A stretch of DNA of 64,000 nt from Streptomyces sp. P9-A2 (GTDB taxonomy: Bacteria; Actinomycetota; Actinomycetes; Streptomycetales; Streptomycetaceae), in NCBI RefSeq assembly GCF_036634175.1, contig NZ_JAZIFX010000001.1, positions 6,634,001 through 6,698,000 on the forward strand. Reading direction: 5' to 3'. This document shows, piece by piece, positions 56,478 through 64,000 of this stretch (position 1 is its first letter; each line of letters opens with the position of its first letter). A program made the position numbers and the translations under genes. The notes below the pieces were generated by a model. It was given only the letters and a program-made list of their open reading frames with translations. It searched no databases and was not told the origin of the DNA.

Positions 56478-57332
56478 TCAGCCCGGCAGCGGTGCCGTCG
56501 GCACGGTCGCGATCAGATCGGAGACCTTCGCGAAGCGGTAGCCCTGGCGCCGCAGCTCCGGGACGATCGTCCGTACCGCGCGCTCGGTCGCCGGGGCCGC
56601 GCTGCGGGTGCAGTGCAGGACGACGACGGAACCCGGGCGCACTCCGTCCAGGACCTGCCGGGCCACCGCGTCGGCGTCCGTGGCGAAGGCGTCGCCGCCG
56701 ACCACGTCCCACTGCACGGCGGTGACACCGGCCGGGACGAGTGCCTTCAGCGCCTCGCGGTCGTAGCAGCCGCCGGGGAAGCGGAAGTACGGCATCGGGT
56801 GCGCCACCCCCACCTCGCGGAAGGCCGTGTAGGCCCGTTCCACGTCCGCGCGCATCCGGTCCCGGCCGACGGTCGGCAGGCCGTAGCAGTCGTCCGTGAA
56901 CGCGTAGTGGCTGTACGAGTGGTTGGCGACCTCGAAGAGCGGGTCCCGGCCGATGGAACGGGCCTGGTCCGGGTACTCCTCGGCCCAGCGCCCCGTTATG
57001 AACACGGTGGACGGCACCTTCAGCGTGCGCAGGGTGGCGATCAGCCGGGGATGGTCGAAGCGCTCGCCCGCCGCCGCACGCGGGCCCTGATCGGCGGTCA
57101 TGTCGGCGTCGAAGGTGAGGGCGACGGTCTTCCCGGCGCTTCGGGGGGCGTTCTCGAAGACCGGGGTCAGACCGGCCGGTCCCGGAGCCAGGGTGGGCAG
57201 GCGCGGGGCCGGTGTCGCGGGGGTGGCGGAGGGGGTGGGGCGTGGCCGCGGTGGGGAGTGGGGGGCGGCGCAGGCGGCGAGCGCGAGGGTGAGGGCGCAG
57301 ACGGCTGCTGCTCGGCGTACTGATGTGATCAC
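56478..57332 (-). CDS. Polysaccharide deacetylase (NodB) lipoprotein
   Basis: 284 residues. AAAVCALTLALAACAAP is a lipoprotein signal with the lipobox Cys at about residue 21, then a Pro-rich linker. NodB domain: VALTFDADMTADQ (catalytic base Asp and metal Asp), NHSYSHYAFTDD (the two metal His), RFPGGCYDREAL and SVVVLHCTRS (catalytic His). These enzymes remove acetyl groups from peptidoglycan or other surface glycans. The product is anchored to the outer face of the membrane. Confidence 0.87.
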   Translation of the reverse strand: MITSVRRAAAVCALTLALAACAAPHSPPRPRPTPSATPATPAPRLPTLAPGPAGLTPVFENAPRSAGKTVALTFDADMTADQGPRAAAGERFDHPRLIATLRTLKVPSTVFITGRWAEEYPDQARSIGRDPLFEVANHSYSHYAFTDDCYGLPTVGRDRMRADVERAYTAFREVGVAHPMPYFRFPGGCYDREALKALVPAGVTAVQWDVVGGDAFATDADAVARQVLDGVRPGSVVVLHCTRSAAPATERAVRTIVPELRRQGYRFAKVSDLIATVPTAPLPG

Positions 57333-57470
57333 TATATGAAGATATGGGTGATCTCATGCCATTCATCCTTGTTCGCGGGCCGGCGTGGTGCGGTGTCACC
57401 CGGGTGGCGGGGTCCTGGTGTGGCGCTTTCCCGCCCTCCGCTTGCGGCGCGGGACGCACGGGGCTAACGT

Positions 57471-57486
57471 ACAACCAAATGGTTGT
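57471..57486. promoter_or_regulatory. ArsR operator overlapping the start codon
   Basis: acaaccaaatggttgt is a perfect 7-bp inverted repeat (acaacca/tggttgt) with an aa centre. The ATG of the ArsR gene lies inside it (57479-57481). Such an ArsR dimer site would block transcription and cover the start; it also implies a leaderless or very short-leader message. Confidence 0.65.
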
Positions 57487-57913
57487 AGATGGATTGACCG
57501 ACGAGACCGTGGACCGGCTGTTCCACGCCCTGGCCGACGCGACGCGTCGCGACATACTCCGTCGTTGTGCGCGGGGTGAGCCGTCCGTGTCACGTCTGGC
57601 CGAGGCGTACCCGATGAGCTTCGCCGCGGTGCAGAAACACGTCACGGTGCTGGAGCGGGCCGGTCTGGTCACCAAGCGGCGCCGCGGCCGGGAGCAGCTC
57701 GTGCGTACCGATCGCGACGCGATGGGCAGGGCCCGCCAGGCCCTCGACGAGCTGGAGACGGCTTGGCGGGCGCGCGTGGACCGGATGTCCGGTCTGCTGG
57801 CGGACGACGCCGGAACCGATGCCGGAACCAATGCCGGGTCCGGTGCCGGAACCGATGCCGGACCCGACTCCGGGTCCGGCGGCAAGGAAACGACGGAAGG
57901 GCGGGACCGATGA
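57479..57913 (+). CDS. ArsR-family regulator of an SRPBCC gene
   Basis: 144 residues, ATG at 57479. Winged helix-turn-helix: VDRLFHALADATRRDILRRC, SVSRLAEAYPMSFAAVQKHVTVLERAGLV, quoted in parts. No cysteine metal-site motif is seen, so it is unlikely to be a metal sensor. The C-terminus is an Ala/Gly/Thr/Asp repeat (TDAGTNAGSGAGTDAG). It is translationally coupled (ATGA) to the SRPBCC gene, the usual pair in actinobacteria, and probably autoregulates through the operator over its start codon. No Shine-Dalgarno is evident. Confidence 0.85.
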   Translation: MVVDGLTDETVDRLFHALADATRRDILRRCARGEPSVSRLAEAYPMSFAAVQKHVTVLERAGLVTKRRRGREQLVRTDRDAMGRARQALDELETAWRARVDRMSGLLADDAGTDAGTNAGSGAGTDAGPDSGSGGKETTEGRDR

Positions 57914-58410
57914 CTGTCACGAGCGTGGAAAAGGATCTCGACCGGCTGACCCTCACCGTGATCGCGGACTTCGCCGCACCGGTCGAGAGGGTGTGGCGGC
58001 TGTGGGCCGACCCGCGACAGCTGGAGCGCTGGTGGGGGCCGCCGACCTACCCGGCGACCGTGGAGGAGCACGACCTCACCCCGGGCGGGGAGGTCACGTA
58101 CTTCATGACCGGCCCGGAGGGCGAGAAGTTCGGCGGCTGGTGGCGGATCGCGACGGTCACGCCGCCCACCGCCCTCGAATTCACCGACGGCTTCTCCGGC
58201 CCGGACGGCAAACCGAACCCCGAGATGCCGACCACGACGGTGCGGATGACGCTCAGCGAGCGCGAGGGCGGAGGCGAGGGCGGGACCAGGATGGAACTGC
58301 GCTCGGTCTTCGACACCCGGGAGCAGATGGAGCAGCTGGCCGAGATGGGCATGGTCGAGGGGCTGCGGCAGTCGATCGGACAGATGGACGACCTGCTGGT
58401 GGCCGCCTGA
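57910..58410 (+). CDS. SRPBCC (AHSA1/START-like) domain protein
   Basis: 166 residues; ATG at 57910 overlapping the ArsR stop. The AHSA1 fold is shown by TVIADFAAPVERVWRLWADPRQLERWWGPPTYPATV (read in parts), GGEVTYFMTGPEG, FGGWWRI and the C-terminal helix EQMEQLAEMGMVEGLRQSIGQMDDLL. The helix-grip pocket binds small hydrophobic molecules. Paired with ArsR it may bind or process the ligand that relieves repression. The ligand is unknown. Confidence 0.87.
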   Translation: MTVTSVEKDLDRLTLTVIADFAAPVERVWRLWADPRQLERWWGPPTYPATVEEHDLTPGGEVTYFMTGPEGEKFGGWWRIATVTPPTALEFTDGFSGPDGKPNPEMPTTTVRMTLSEREGGGEGGTRMELRSVFDTREQMEQLAEMGMVEGLRQSIGQMDDLLVAA

Positions 58411-58470
58411 GCCGCGTACGGACCGCCGGGCCGGCCGGGGGCGCACCCTGCTCCGGCCGGCCCCGTGCCG

Positions 58471-59886
58471 TTATCGCCGCCAGGGCCCCGTGACCGCGAA
58501 CGTCGTCCCGGGGTCGTAGCAGTTGACGTACATCGTCCGGCCGTCGGGGGAGAACGCGACCCCGGCGAATTCGCCGAAGTCCGGGTCCTCGGGAGTGCCC
58601 CGGTTCTGCCGGTTGCGGGCCACCTCGTACACCTCGCCGCGTCGGGTGACACCGTAGACGTGCTGCGCGCCGCCGCCGTCCTCGCAGACCATCAGGCCGC
58701 CGCTGGGGGCGAGGCAGATGTTGTCCGGTGACTCGCCGGGAAGCTGTACGTCGGTGTCCGGACCGAAGACGATCACCAGCGTCAGCCGGCGCCGGTCCGG
58801 GTCGTAGCGCCAGATCTGCCCGTAGTGGTCGCCGGCCGACCCCTCCGCACTGCGAGCGAAGGACGACACGAAGTACGCCGACCGCCCGCCCCAGTAGCAG
58901 CCCTCCAGCTTCTGCGCGTGCGTGACGCCGCCGCTGCCGAAGTCCTGGAAACGGATGGGTGTCCCGGTGGCCAGCGGGTCCGGTACGTCCACCCACTCGA
59001 TGCCGTCGAACCGGGCGCCCGTCTCCTGGACCGAGGAAAGGTCCGGCACCCCGGGCACCCGCATCGCCTGGAGCCGGCCGCCCGCGCGCAGCGAGCCGGT
59101 GCCGCCCAGCGGTTTGTCGGGCAGGAACCGGTAGAAGAGGCCGAAGGGCCGTTCGAAGGCGTCCTCCGTCTCGTAGACGACGCCCCGCTTCGGGTCGACC
59201 GCGATCGCCTCGTGCTGGAAGCGGCCCATCGCGGTCAGCGGTACGGCGCCCGTGCGGCGCGGATCGGCGCCGTCGACCTCGAAGATGAAACCGTGGTCCT
59301 TGGTGTAGCCGTTGGTGCCCGCCTTGTCCTCGGTCTCCTCGCAGGTCAGCCAGGTACCCCAGGGGGTCGTGCCGCCCGCGCAGTTGACGGCCGTACCGGC
59401 GATCGCGACCCGCTCCGAGCGCACCCGGCCGCGGGAGTCCAGGGTCAGCGACGTGCAGCCGCCCTTGCCCTCCGGGTCGTAGGTCAGGTCCTTGACCACC
59501 GGGACCGGGATTCTGCCGTTGGCGCGGTTCTCGTGGTTGCGGACCAGATGGACGCGGCCCTGCCCGCCCGCGAAGGCGGCCATGCCGTCATGGTTGGAGG
59601 GGACGGGACCCTCGCCGGAGCGCAGTGCGTCGCCCTCGCGTGACAGCACCCGGTAGCGGAAACCTTTCGGCAGGTCGAGCAGTCCGTCGGGGTCGGGGAC
59701 GAGGGGGCCGTAGTCGTGATGACCGAGGTGCTGCGCGGCGGCGGCAGCGGGAGTGAAGAGTTCGGAGAGGGCGCCGGAGAACGCGATGCCGATGCCCAGA
59801 GCGCCGGAACGGGCGAGTAACTGGCGGCGTGTCGAGGACAGGAATCCGGTGTCGGACCCTGTTTCCGGCGTGCCTGTTTCTGACAT
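58471..59886 (-). CDS. PhoX-type phosphatase (DUF839), Tat-exported
   Basis: 471 residues. N-terminal SSTRRQLLARSGALGIGIAFSG is a twin-arginine signal (RR motif followed by hydrophobic stretch and AAAAAQ), quoted in part. The beta-propeller body shows HEAIAVDPKRGVVYETED, THAQKLEGCYWGG, LPGESPDNICLAPSGGLMVCEDGG and EFAGVAFSPDGRTMYVN, typical of DUF839/PhoX proteins. PhoX enzymes are Fe/Ca-dependent alkaline phosphatases that release phosphate outside the cell. No Pho box is recognised upstream. Confidence 0.8.
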   Translation of the reverse strand: MSETGTPETGSDTGFLSSTRRQLLARSGALGIGIAFSGALSELFTPAAAAAQHLGHHDYGPLVPDPDGLLDLPKGFRYRVLSREGDALRSGEGPVPSNHDGMAAFAGGQGRVHLVRNHENRANGRIPVPVVKDLTYDPEGKGGCTSLTLDSRGRVRSERVAIAGTAVNCAGGTTPWGTWLTCEETEDKAGTNGYTKDHGFIFEVDGADPRRTGAVPLTAMGRFQHEAIAVDPKRGVVYETEDAFERPFGLFYRFLPDKPLGGTGSLRAGGRLQAMRVPGVPDLSSVQETGARFDGIEWVDVPDPLATGTPIRFQDFGSGGVTHAQKLEGCYWGGRSAYFVSSFARSAEGSAGDHYGQIWRYDPDRRRLTLVIVFGPDTDVQLPGESPDNICLAPSGGLMVCEDGGGAQHVYGVTRRGEVYEVARNRQNRGTPEDPDFGEFAGVAFSPDGRTMYVNCYDPGTTFAVTGPWRR

Positions 59887-60007
59887 GGGGGAACCTTCCT
59901 GCTGGCGGACAGGAACTGTGGTCCCGCCGTGTCTATCACCTGCCGTGAGTCACGGGAACCACGCACGGAGCATGTGTCACGCGTCTGCCCGTGGGCGGTC
60001 TCACATC

Positions 60008-60070
60008 ACGCGTCTCACGTCTCACGTCGCACGTCGCACGTCGCACGTCACGCGTCTCACGTCGCACGTC
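60008..60070. repeat. Nine tandem 7-bp repeats at the slipin 3' end
   Basis: Nine contiguous 7-bp units with consensus (t/g)cacgtc: acgcgtc, tcacgtc twice, gcacgtc three times, acgcgtc, tcacgtc, gcacgtc. The array spans the slipin stop codon (60057-60059) and extends about 50 bp into the gap before the PhoX gene. It is not a multiple of three, so slippage within the coding part would change the protein end. Confidence 0.85.
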
Positions 60071-61034
60071 CGGGGCCGGAGTCGGTGCGGGCGCGGGGGG
60101 CGGTACCGAGGTCCGTGTCCGTGTCCGTGGCCAGGCGCCCGAAGTCCGGGACCGGACGATCGGTTTCCGGGGGCCGGTTCCCGTCCTTGCCCCCGTCCAC
60201 GTTTCCGGTGAGGCCCTCGTCCCGCTCGGCCGGCGGTCCGGGTTCCTCGAGGGCGCGTTCCTGTTGCGTCGGTGGCTGGGCGGCCCGCTCCAGGAAGCGC
60301 AGCAGTTCGACGGGGAAGGGCAGCACCAGGGTGGAGTTCTTCTCGGCCGCGACCGCCACAATGGTCTGAAGCAGCCGCAGTTGCAACGCGGAGGGCGTGT
60401 CCGCCATTTGCTGCGCCGCTTCGGCGAGCTTTTTCGACGCCTGGAGTTCGGCGTCGGCGTTGATGATCCTGGCGCGGCGCTCACGGTCGGCCTCCGCCTG
60501 GCGGGCCATGGACCGCTTCATGGTGTCGGGCAGGGAGACGTCCTTGATCTCGACGCGGTCGATCTGCACACCCCAGCCGACCGCGGGGCTGTCGATCATC
60601 AGCTCCAGGCCCTGGTTCAGCATCTCCCGGTTGGACAGCAGGTCGTCGAGGTCGCTCTTGCCGATGATCGAACGCAGCGAGGTCTGCGCCATCTGGGAGA
60701 CCGCGAACCGGTAGTCCTCGACGTTCACGAGCGCCGCGGCCGCGTCGACGACCTTGAAATACACCACCGCGTCGACCCGCACCGTCACGTTGTCCCGGGT
60801 GATGCCCTCCTGTGCGGGCACCGGCATCGTGACGATCTGCAGATTGACCTTGTGCAGCCGCTCCGCGAACGGAACGATCATCGTGAACCCGGGCTGACGT
60901 TCCTGGCCGCGCAGCCGGCCGAGGCGGAAGACCACCCCTCGTTCGTACTGCTTGACGACCCGCGCCGCCGCGGTGAGATAGACGACGCCCGCGGCGCCGG
61001 TGGCGACGGCCGCGGTGAGCAGTTCCTGGACCAT
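60057..61034 (-). CDS. Slipin (SPFH/stomatin-like) membrane protein
   Basis: 325 residues. An N-terminal hydrophobic segment (LLTAAVATGAAGVVYLTAAA) anchors it; the SPFH domain follows with VVKQYERGVVFRLGRLRGQERQPGFTMIVPFAERL, NVTVRVDAVVYFKVVDAAAAL and QTSLRSIIGKSDLDDLLSNREML, each quoted in part. A coiled coil (MKRSMARQAEADRERRARII) and a C-terminal acidic/Pro tail complete it. Slipins form membrane microdomain scaffolds, often with an NfeD protease, which is not seen here. The extreme C-terminus runs into the 7-bp repeat array. Confidence 0.86.
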   Translation of the reverse strand: MVQELLTAAVATGAAGVVYLTAAARVVKQYERGVVFRLGRLRGQERQPGFTMIVPFAERLHKVNLQIVTMPVPAQEGITRDNVTVRVDAVVYFKVVDAAAALVNVEDYRFAVSQMAQTSLRSIIGKSDLDDLLSNREMLNQGLELMIDSPAVGWGVQIDRVEIKDVSLPDTMKRSMARQAEADRERRARIINADAELQASKKLAEAAQQMADTPSALQLRLLQTIVAVAAEKNSTLVLPFPVELLRFLERAAQPPTQQERALEEPGPPAERDEGLTGNVDGGKDGNRPPETDRPVPDFGRLATDTDTDLGTAPRARTDSGPGRAT

Positions 61035-61151
61035 GACGACCTCCCGTCAGAGGTCTGCTTCACGTGCTTACGGTCACTCCTGTCACGATATGCCCGCCGC
61101 CCCGGCCGGGGCCATGGGTGAGGGGCCACGCGGCCGGCAGGGAGGAAGTGG

Positions 61152-62255
61152 CTACGGCGTCCCCGTGAGCCGGCCCGCGTCCCGGGCCAGGGCGGTGAGG
61201 CGGGAGATGGCCCGGAAGTACTTCTTCCGGTAGCCGCCCTCCAGCATCTCCTCGCTGAACAGCTGGTCGAACGGCAGTCCCGAGGCGAGTACGGGCACCT
61301 CGCGGTCGTAGAGCCGGTCGGCGAGGACGACGAGACGCAGTGCCGTCGACTGGTCCGGTACCGGCCGGACGTCGGTGAGGCACACGGCGGAGAGTCCGTC
61401 GGTCAGGGCGCCGTACCGGCTGGGGTGCACCTTCGCGAGGTGGTCCAGCAGGTCCGCGAAGCCGTCCAGGGAGGCGCCCTCGGTGGCGTACGCCGTCTTG
61501 GACACCAGCTCGTCGGTGTACGGCGGCGGTGCCTTCGGCAGGCCGCGGTGGCGGTAGTCCTCGCCGTCGATGCGCAGGGCGCGGAAGTGGGCCGACAGGC
61601 CCTGGATCTCGCGCAGGAAGTCGGCCGAGGCGAACCGGCCCTCGCCGAGCTTGCCCGGCAGTGTGTTGGAGGTGGCGGCGAGCGCGACGCCCGCCTCGAC
61701 CAGCTTGCCGAGCAGGGTGGAGACGAGCACGGTGTCGCCGGGGTCGTCCAGCTCGAACTCGTCGATGCACAGGAGCCGGTGGCCGGAGAGGGTCCGCACC
61801 GTCTGCTGGAAGCCGAGGGCGCCGACCAGGTTGGTCAGTTCCACGAAGGTGCCGAACGCCTTCAGCGCGGGCTCGGCCGGGGTGGCGTGCCAGAGGGAGG
61901 CCAGCAGGTGGGTCTTCCCGACGCCGTACCCGCCGTCGAGGTAGACACCGCGGGGGCCGGCCGGGGCGGGCTTCGCCGCCTTGCCGAAGCCGAACAGCCT
62001 GCGCTTGCCGGAACCGCCGGCCCCGGGTCCGCCGAGACCCGCCGCGAAGCCTTCGAGGACGCGCACGGCCTCGGTCTGGCTGGGCTGGTTCGGGTCCGGT
62101 ATGTACGTGCCGAAGCGGACCGCGTCGAACCGCGGCGGCGGCACCATCTCGGCGACGAGCCGGTCCGCGGGGACATGCGGCTCACGGGCGCACAGGGACA
62201 GCGGGGCCGCTTCGGCCGTGGCACCGGGCCGGGAGGCGGGGGAGGAGGACGACAC
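61152..62255 (-). CDS. zapE: Cell division protein ZapE (AFG1-like ATPase)
   Basis: 367 residues. P-loop GVYLDGGYGVGKTHLLASLWHA near residue 105, Walker B RLLCIDEFELDDPGD, sensor ATSNTLPGKLGEGRF and the C-terminal RVDGEDYRHRG-like and FDQLFSEEMLEGGYRKKYFRAISRL segments match the AFG1/ZapE family, quoted in part. In E. coli ZapE acts on the Z-ring during stress; the Streptomyces role is less clear. It is divergent from the RibD-type gene with 37 bp between starts, so promoters overlap. Confidence 0.85.
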   Translation of the reverse strand: MSSSSPASRPGATAEAAPLSLCAREPHVPADRLVAEMVPPPRFDAVRFGTYIPDPNQPSQTEAVRVLEGFAAGLGGPGAGGSGKRRLFGFGKAAKPAPAGPRGVYLDGGYGVGKTHLLASLWHATPAEPALKAFGTFVELTNLVGALGFQQTVRTLSGHRLLCIDEFELDDPGDTVLVSTLLGKLVEAGVALAATSNTLPGKLGEGRFASADFLREIQGLSAHFRALRIDGEDYRHRGLPKAPPPYTDELVSKTAYATEGASLDGFADLLDHLAKVHPSRYGALTDGLSAVCLTDVRPVPDQSTALRLVVLADRLYDREVPVLASGLPFDQLFSEEMLEGGYRKKYFRAISRLTALARDAGRLTGTP

Positions 62256-62292
62256 GCTTCCTCATACTACGGGGCGTGGAACACTGCACGTC

Positions 62293-63183
62293 ATGCGACG
62301 CCTGTTCCCTGTGACCGACGAAACAGCAGCTCCCGGCGGGAGGCCCGGTACCTCCGGAGGCGGCCGTGGTGGCCCTGGAGGCGGTGGGAGCGGTGGAGGC
62401 GAGGACGGAAACGGCCGGGAGTGGAGCCTGGCCGAGCTGGCGGCCGCGTACGCCTACCCGGAGGCGGAGGCGGAGGCAGGGGCAGGAGCAGGGGCAGGCT
62501 CGGGGCCGGGTGAGGGCCGGGTGCCGTGGCTGCGAGCCAACATGGTGTCCACGCTCGACGGTGCCGCCCAGCACGAAGGCCGCTCGCAGCCCATCTCCTG
62601 CCCCGCCGACATGCGGATCTTCGGCACGCTGCGGGCGCTGGCGGACGTCGTGCTCGTCGGTGCGGAGACGGTTCGGCAGGAGGGCTACCGGCCGGCCCGC
62701 GTGCGTGCCGGCTTCGCGGCGGCGCGGGAGGCGGCCGGGCAGGGGCCGGCCGCGGCGATCGCGGTCGTGTCCGCGAGCCTGGACCTGGACTTCTCCCTGC
62801 CGCTGTTCACCTCCCCGCCGGTGCCCACCCTGGTCCTGACCGGCTCCGCCGCACCCCCGGCCGGGGTCGCGGCAGCCGAGGCGGCCGGGGCCCGGGTCGT
62901 GATCGCCGGGGAGGGGGCGGGGGTGGACCCGGGGCGTGCGGTCCGGGCCCTCGCGGAGCGGGGGTACACCCGGCTGCTGACCGAGGGCGGTCCGCGACTG
63001 CTGGGACAGCTGGTGGCGGCCGGGGTGCTGGACGAACTCTGTCTGACCGTCGCCCCGATGCTCACCGCGGGTGACGCTCAGCGCATCGCCGGGGGGCCCT
63101 CTGTGACACTTCCGCGGCGTTTCACGCTGAAGTCGATGCTGGAGGAGGACGGCTTTCTCTTCACGCGGTACGCGCGGTCCTGA
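62293..63183 (+). CDS. RibD C-terminal-type pyrimidine reductase family protein
   Basis: 296 residues, ATG at 62293. A Gly/Ser-rich and then Glu/Ala repeat-rich N-terminal region ([19 protein letters not shown]) precedes a dihydrofolate-reductase-like fold: LRANMVSTLDGAAQHEGRSQPIS, DMRIFGTLRALADVVLVGAETVRQEGYRP, and RLLTEGGPRLLGQLVAAGVLDELCLTVAPML, each quoted in part. RibD_C proteins reduce aminouracil intermediates of riboflavin synthesis, but this stand-alone type lacks the deaminase and may have another NADPH-dependent substrate. It is divergent from zapE. Confidence 0.83.
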   Translation: MRRLFPVTDETAAPGGRPGTSGGGRGGPGGGGSGGGEDGNGREWSLAELAAAYAYPEAEAEAGAGAGAGSGPGEGRVPWLRANMVSTLDGAAQHEGRSQPISCPADMRIFGTLRALADVVLVGAETVRQEGYRPARVRAGFAAAREAAGQGPAAAIAVVSASLDLDFSLPLFTSPPVPTLVLTGSAAPPAGVAAAEAAGARVVIAGEGAGVDPGRAVRALAERGYTRLLTEGGPRLLGQLVAAGVLDELCLTVAPMLTAGDAQRIAGGPSVTLPRRFTLKSMLEEDGFLFTRYARS

Positions 63184-63434
63184 CCCCGGTGTGGCCGGAG
63201 GGGACCGGGCGTGGCCGGAAGCGGTCGGGCCACGTGACCGGAAATATACGGAAACGGGTTCGATGGTTACCGCTGGTCCGGTAATCGGCGGAATGTTCTG
63301 TTCCGCTTGATGCCGTGAGGGGCAGACTGAATCCGGCAGTGCCCGTGCGAACACGGGGCAGGATGGTTTCCGCAGGGCCTGGCTCGGCCCACGGGGAAGA
63401 GGGCCCGTGGCCCTCCGAGGAGAAGGGGCGCCTG

Positions 63435-63908
63435 GTGTTCACCAGCGTACTGATGATCGAGAAGGCCCTGACGTCCGCCGACGTGGACTTCGTCACCACC
63501 TTGCACGGCGACGAACAGGTCACCTTCCAGGTGCTGCTCCAGCCGCGCGGAGAGCAGGCGGACCGGCTGTTGCGGGCCATCGACGACGTGGCCCTCGGCG
63601 AGCTCGACGACGCCGTCCGCGAGGGGGAGACTCCCGAGGGCGAGGAGGCCAAGACCATGGGGGAGCGGGCCCTGGAGGTGTCCCTGCAGGCCCTGCACAC
63701 AGCCGGTCACGCGGCCGAGGGCCGGCTGATCGAGGACCACCCGCTGGACGCCCTGAGAGCGATGGTCCAGGAGGCCGGGGCCGACGAGGTGATCGTGCTC
63801 ACCGATCCGCACTACGTGGAGGAGTTCTTCCACCGTGACTGGGCCTCCCGGGCCCGGCACAAGGTGGGAGTCCCGGTGCTGAAACTGTTCTCGCACAGCA
63901 AGACATAG
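63435..63908 (+). CDS. Conserved actinobacterial hypothetical protein (often labelled indole-3-glycerol phosphate synthase)
   Basis: 157 residues from the GTG at 63435, with gaggagaagg upstream. FTSVLMIEKALTSADVDFVTTLHGDEQVTFQVLLQPRGEQADRLLRAIDD, EDHPLDALRAMVQEAGADEVIVLTDPHYVEEFFHRDWASRARHKVGVPVLKLF show an alpha/beta pattern (quoted by key parts VTTLHG, GADEVIVLT, HRDWASRARHKVGVPV). This is compatible with a universal-stress-like or Rossmann fold. No TrpC active-site residues are visible, so the common label is doubtful. It is a single gene; 92 bp of AT-poor spacer with tacgatccg-type repeats follow to the window end. Confidence 0.7.
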   Translation: MFTSVLMIEKALTSADVDFVTTLHGDEQVTFQVLLQPRGEQADRLLRAIDDVALGELDDAVREGETPEGEEAKTMGERALEVSLQALHTAGHAAEGRLIEDHPLDALRAMVQEAGADEVIVLTDPHYVEEFFHRDWASRARHKVGVPVLKLFSHSKT

Positions 63909-64000
63909 GCTGGGGCGGCGCCTTCGCACGAGGGCGCGGGGACCTTCGTCCCGCTCGTCGCACCACTCGTACGACCCGCACTACTCGTACGATCCGTACC

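Noticed and set aside
60008..60070. Possible CRISPR array from the regular cacgtc repeats
   Set aside because: Units are 7 bp, contiguous and without spacers; no cas genes are present. It is a simple tandem repeat.

Overview
The window is GC-rich DNA with long reading frames, frequent GTG starts and Shine-Dalgarno-led, overlapping (ATGA/GTGA) operons. Together with the hemG-hemQ coproheme pair, a TIGR04222 membrane protein beside a DUF692 enzyme, and many actinobacterial insertion sequences, it fits a Streptomyces chromosome.

Left part (1-14.3 kb): the end of a WYL-domain regulator, then a transposon graveyard (IS5-like fragment, inactivated IS630, IS5-family and IS3-family elements) with two hypothetical genes. 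Next comes a DHA2 drug exporter with a double operator. Beyond it is a decayed salicylate biosynthetic locus: a broken AMP-ligase/carrier remnant and a thioesterase-like protein without its catalytic serine on one strand, and an apparently intact salicyl-AMP ligase and salicylate synthase on the other. An efflux-pump remnant and a TetR regulator follow.

Middle part (14.3-45.3 kb): an accessory region flanked by two same-orientation copies of the 3' part of a rhomboid protease gene. It holds two parallel, partly decayed gene sets for branched-chain acyl-CoA (valine/isobutyryl-CoA) breakdown. Set A (16.2-22.8 kb) has 3-hydroxyisobutyryl-CoA hydrolase, isobutyryl-CoA dehydrogenase, gutted MmsA and MmsB genes, a two-subunit B12-dependent mutase and an orphan ABC ATPase. 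Set B (23.7-30.9 kb) has an aldehyde dehydrogenase, crotonase, MmsB, hydrolase, gutted acyl-CoA dehydrogenase, CoA-transferase and LysR regulator. The two share a CTAGG/CCTAG palindrome upstream. A collapsed third copy lies at 41.2-42.5 kb. Between them is a hydroxyquinol catabolic cluster (32.2-41.2 kb): intradiol dioxygenase, maleylacetate reductase, aromatic-acid transporter, acyl ligase, MaoC hydratase, FAD monooxygenase and PucR regulator. Two decayed integrases and IS110, IS5, IS6 and ISL3 remnants mark repeated insertion and deletion.

Right part (45.3-64 kb): compact core chromosome. It carries a CoA-disulfide-reductase-like enzyme, a DUF4349 lipoprotein, hemG-hemQ, the TIGR04222/DUF692 pair, a membrane protein with a YtrA-type GntR regulator, a peptidyl-tRNA hydrolase 2 family protein, a polysaccharide deacetylase, an ArsR-SRPBCC pair, a PhoX-type phosphatase, slipin, zapE, a RibD-type reductase and a conserved hypothetical gene. 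Several short tandem repeats (6-7 bp units) occur here.
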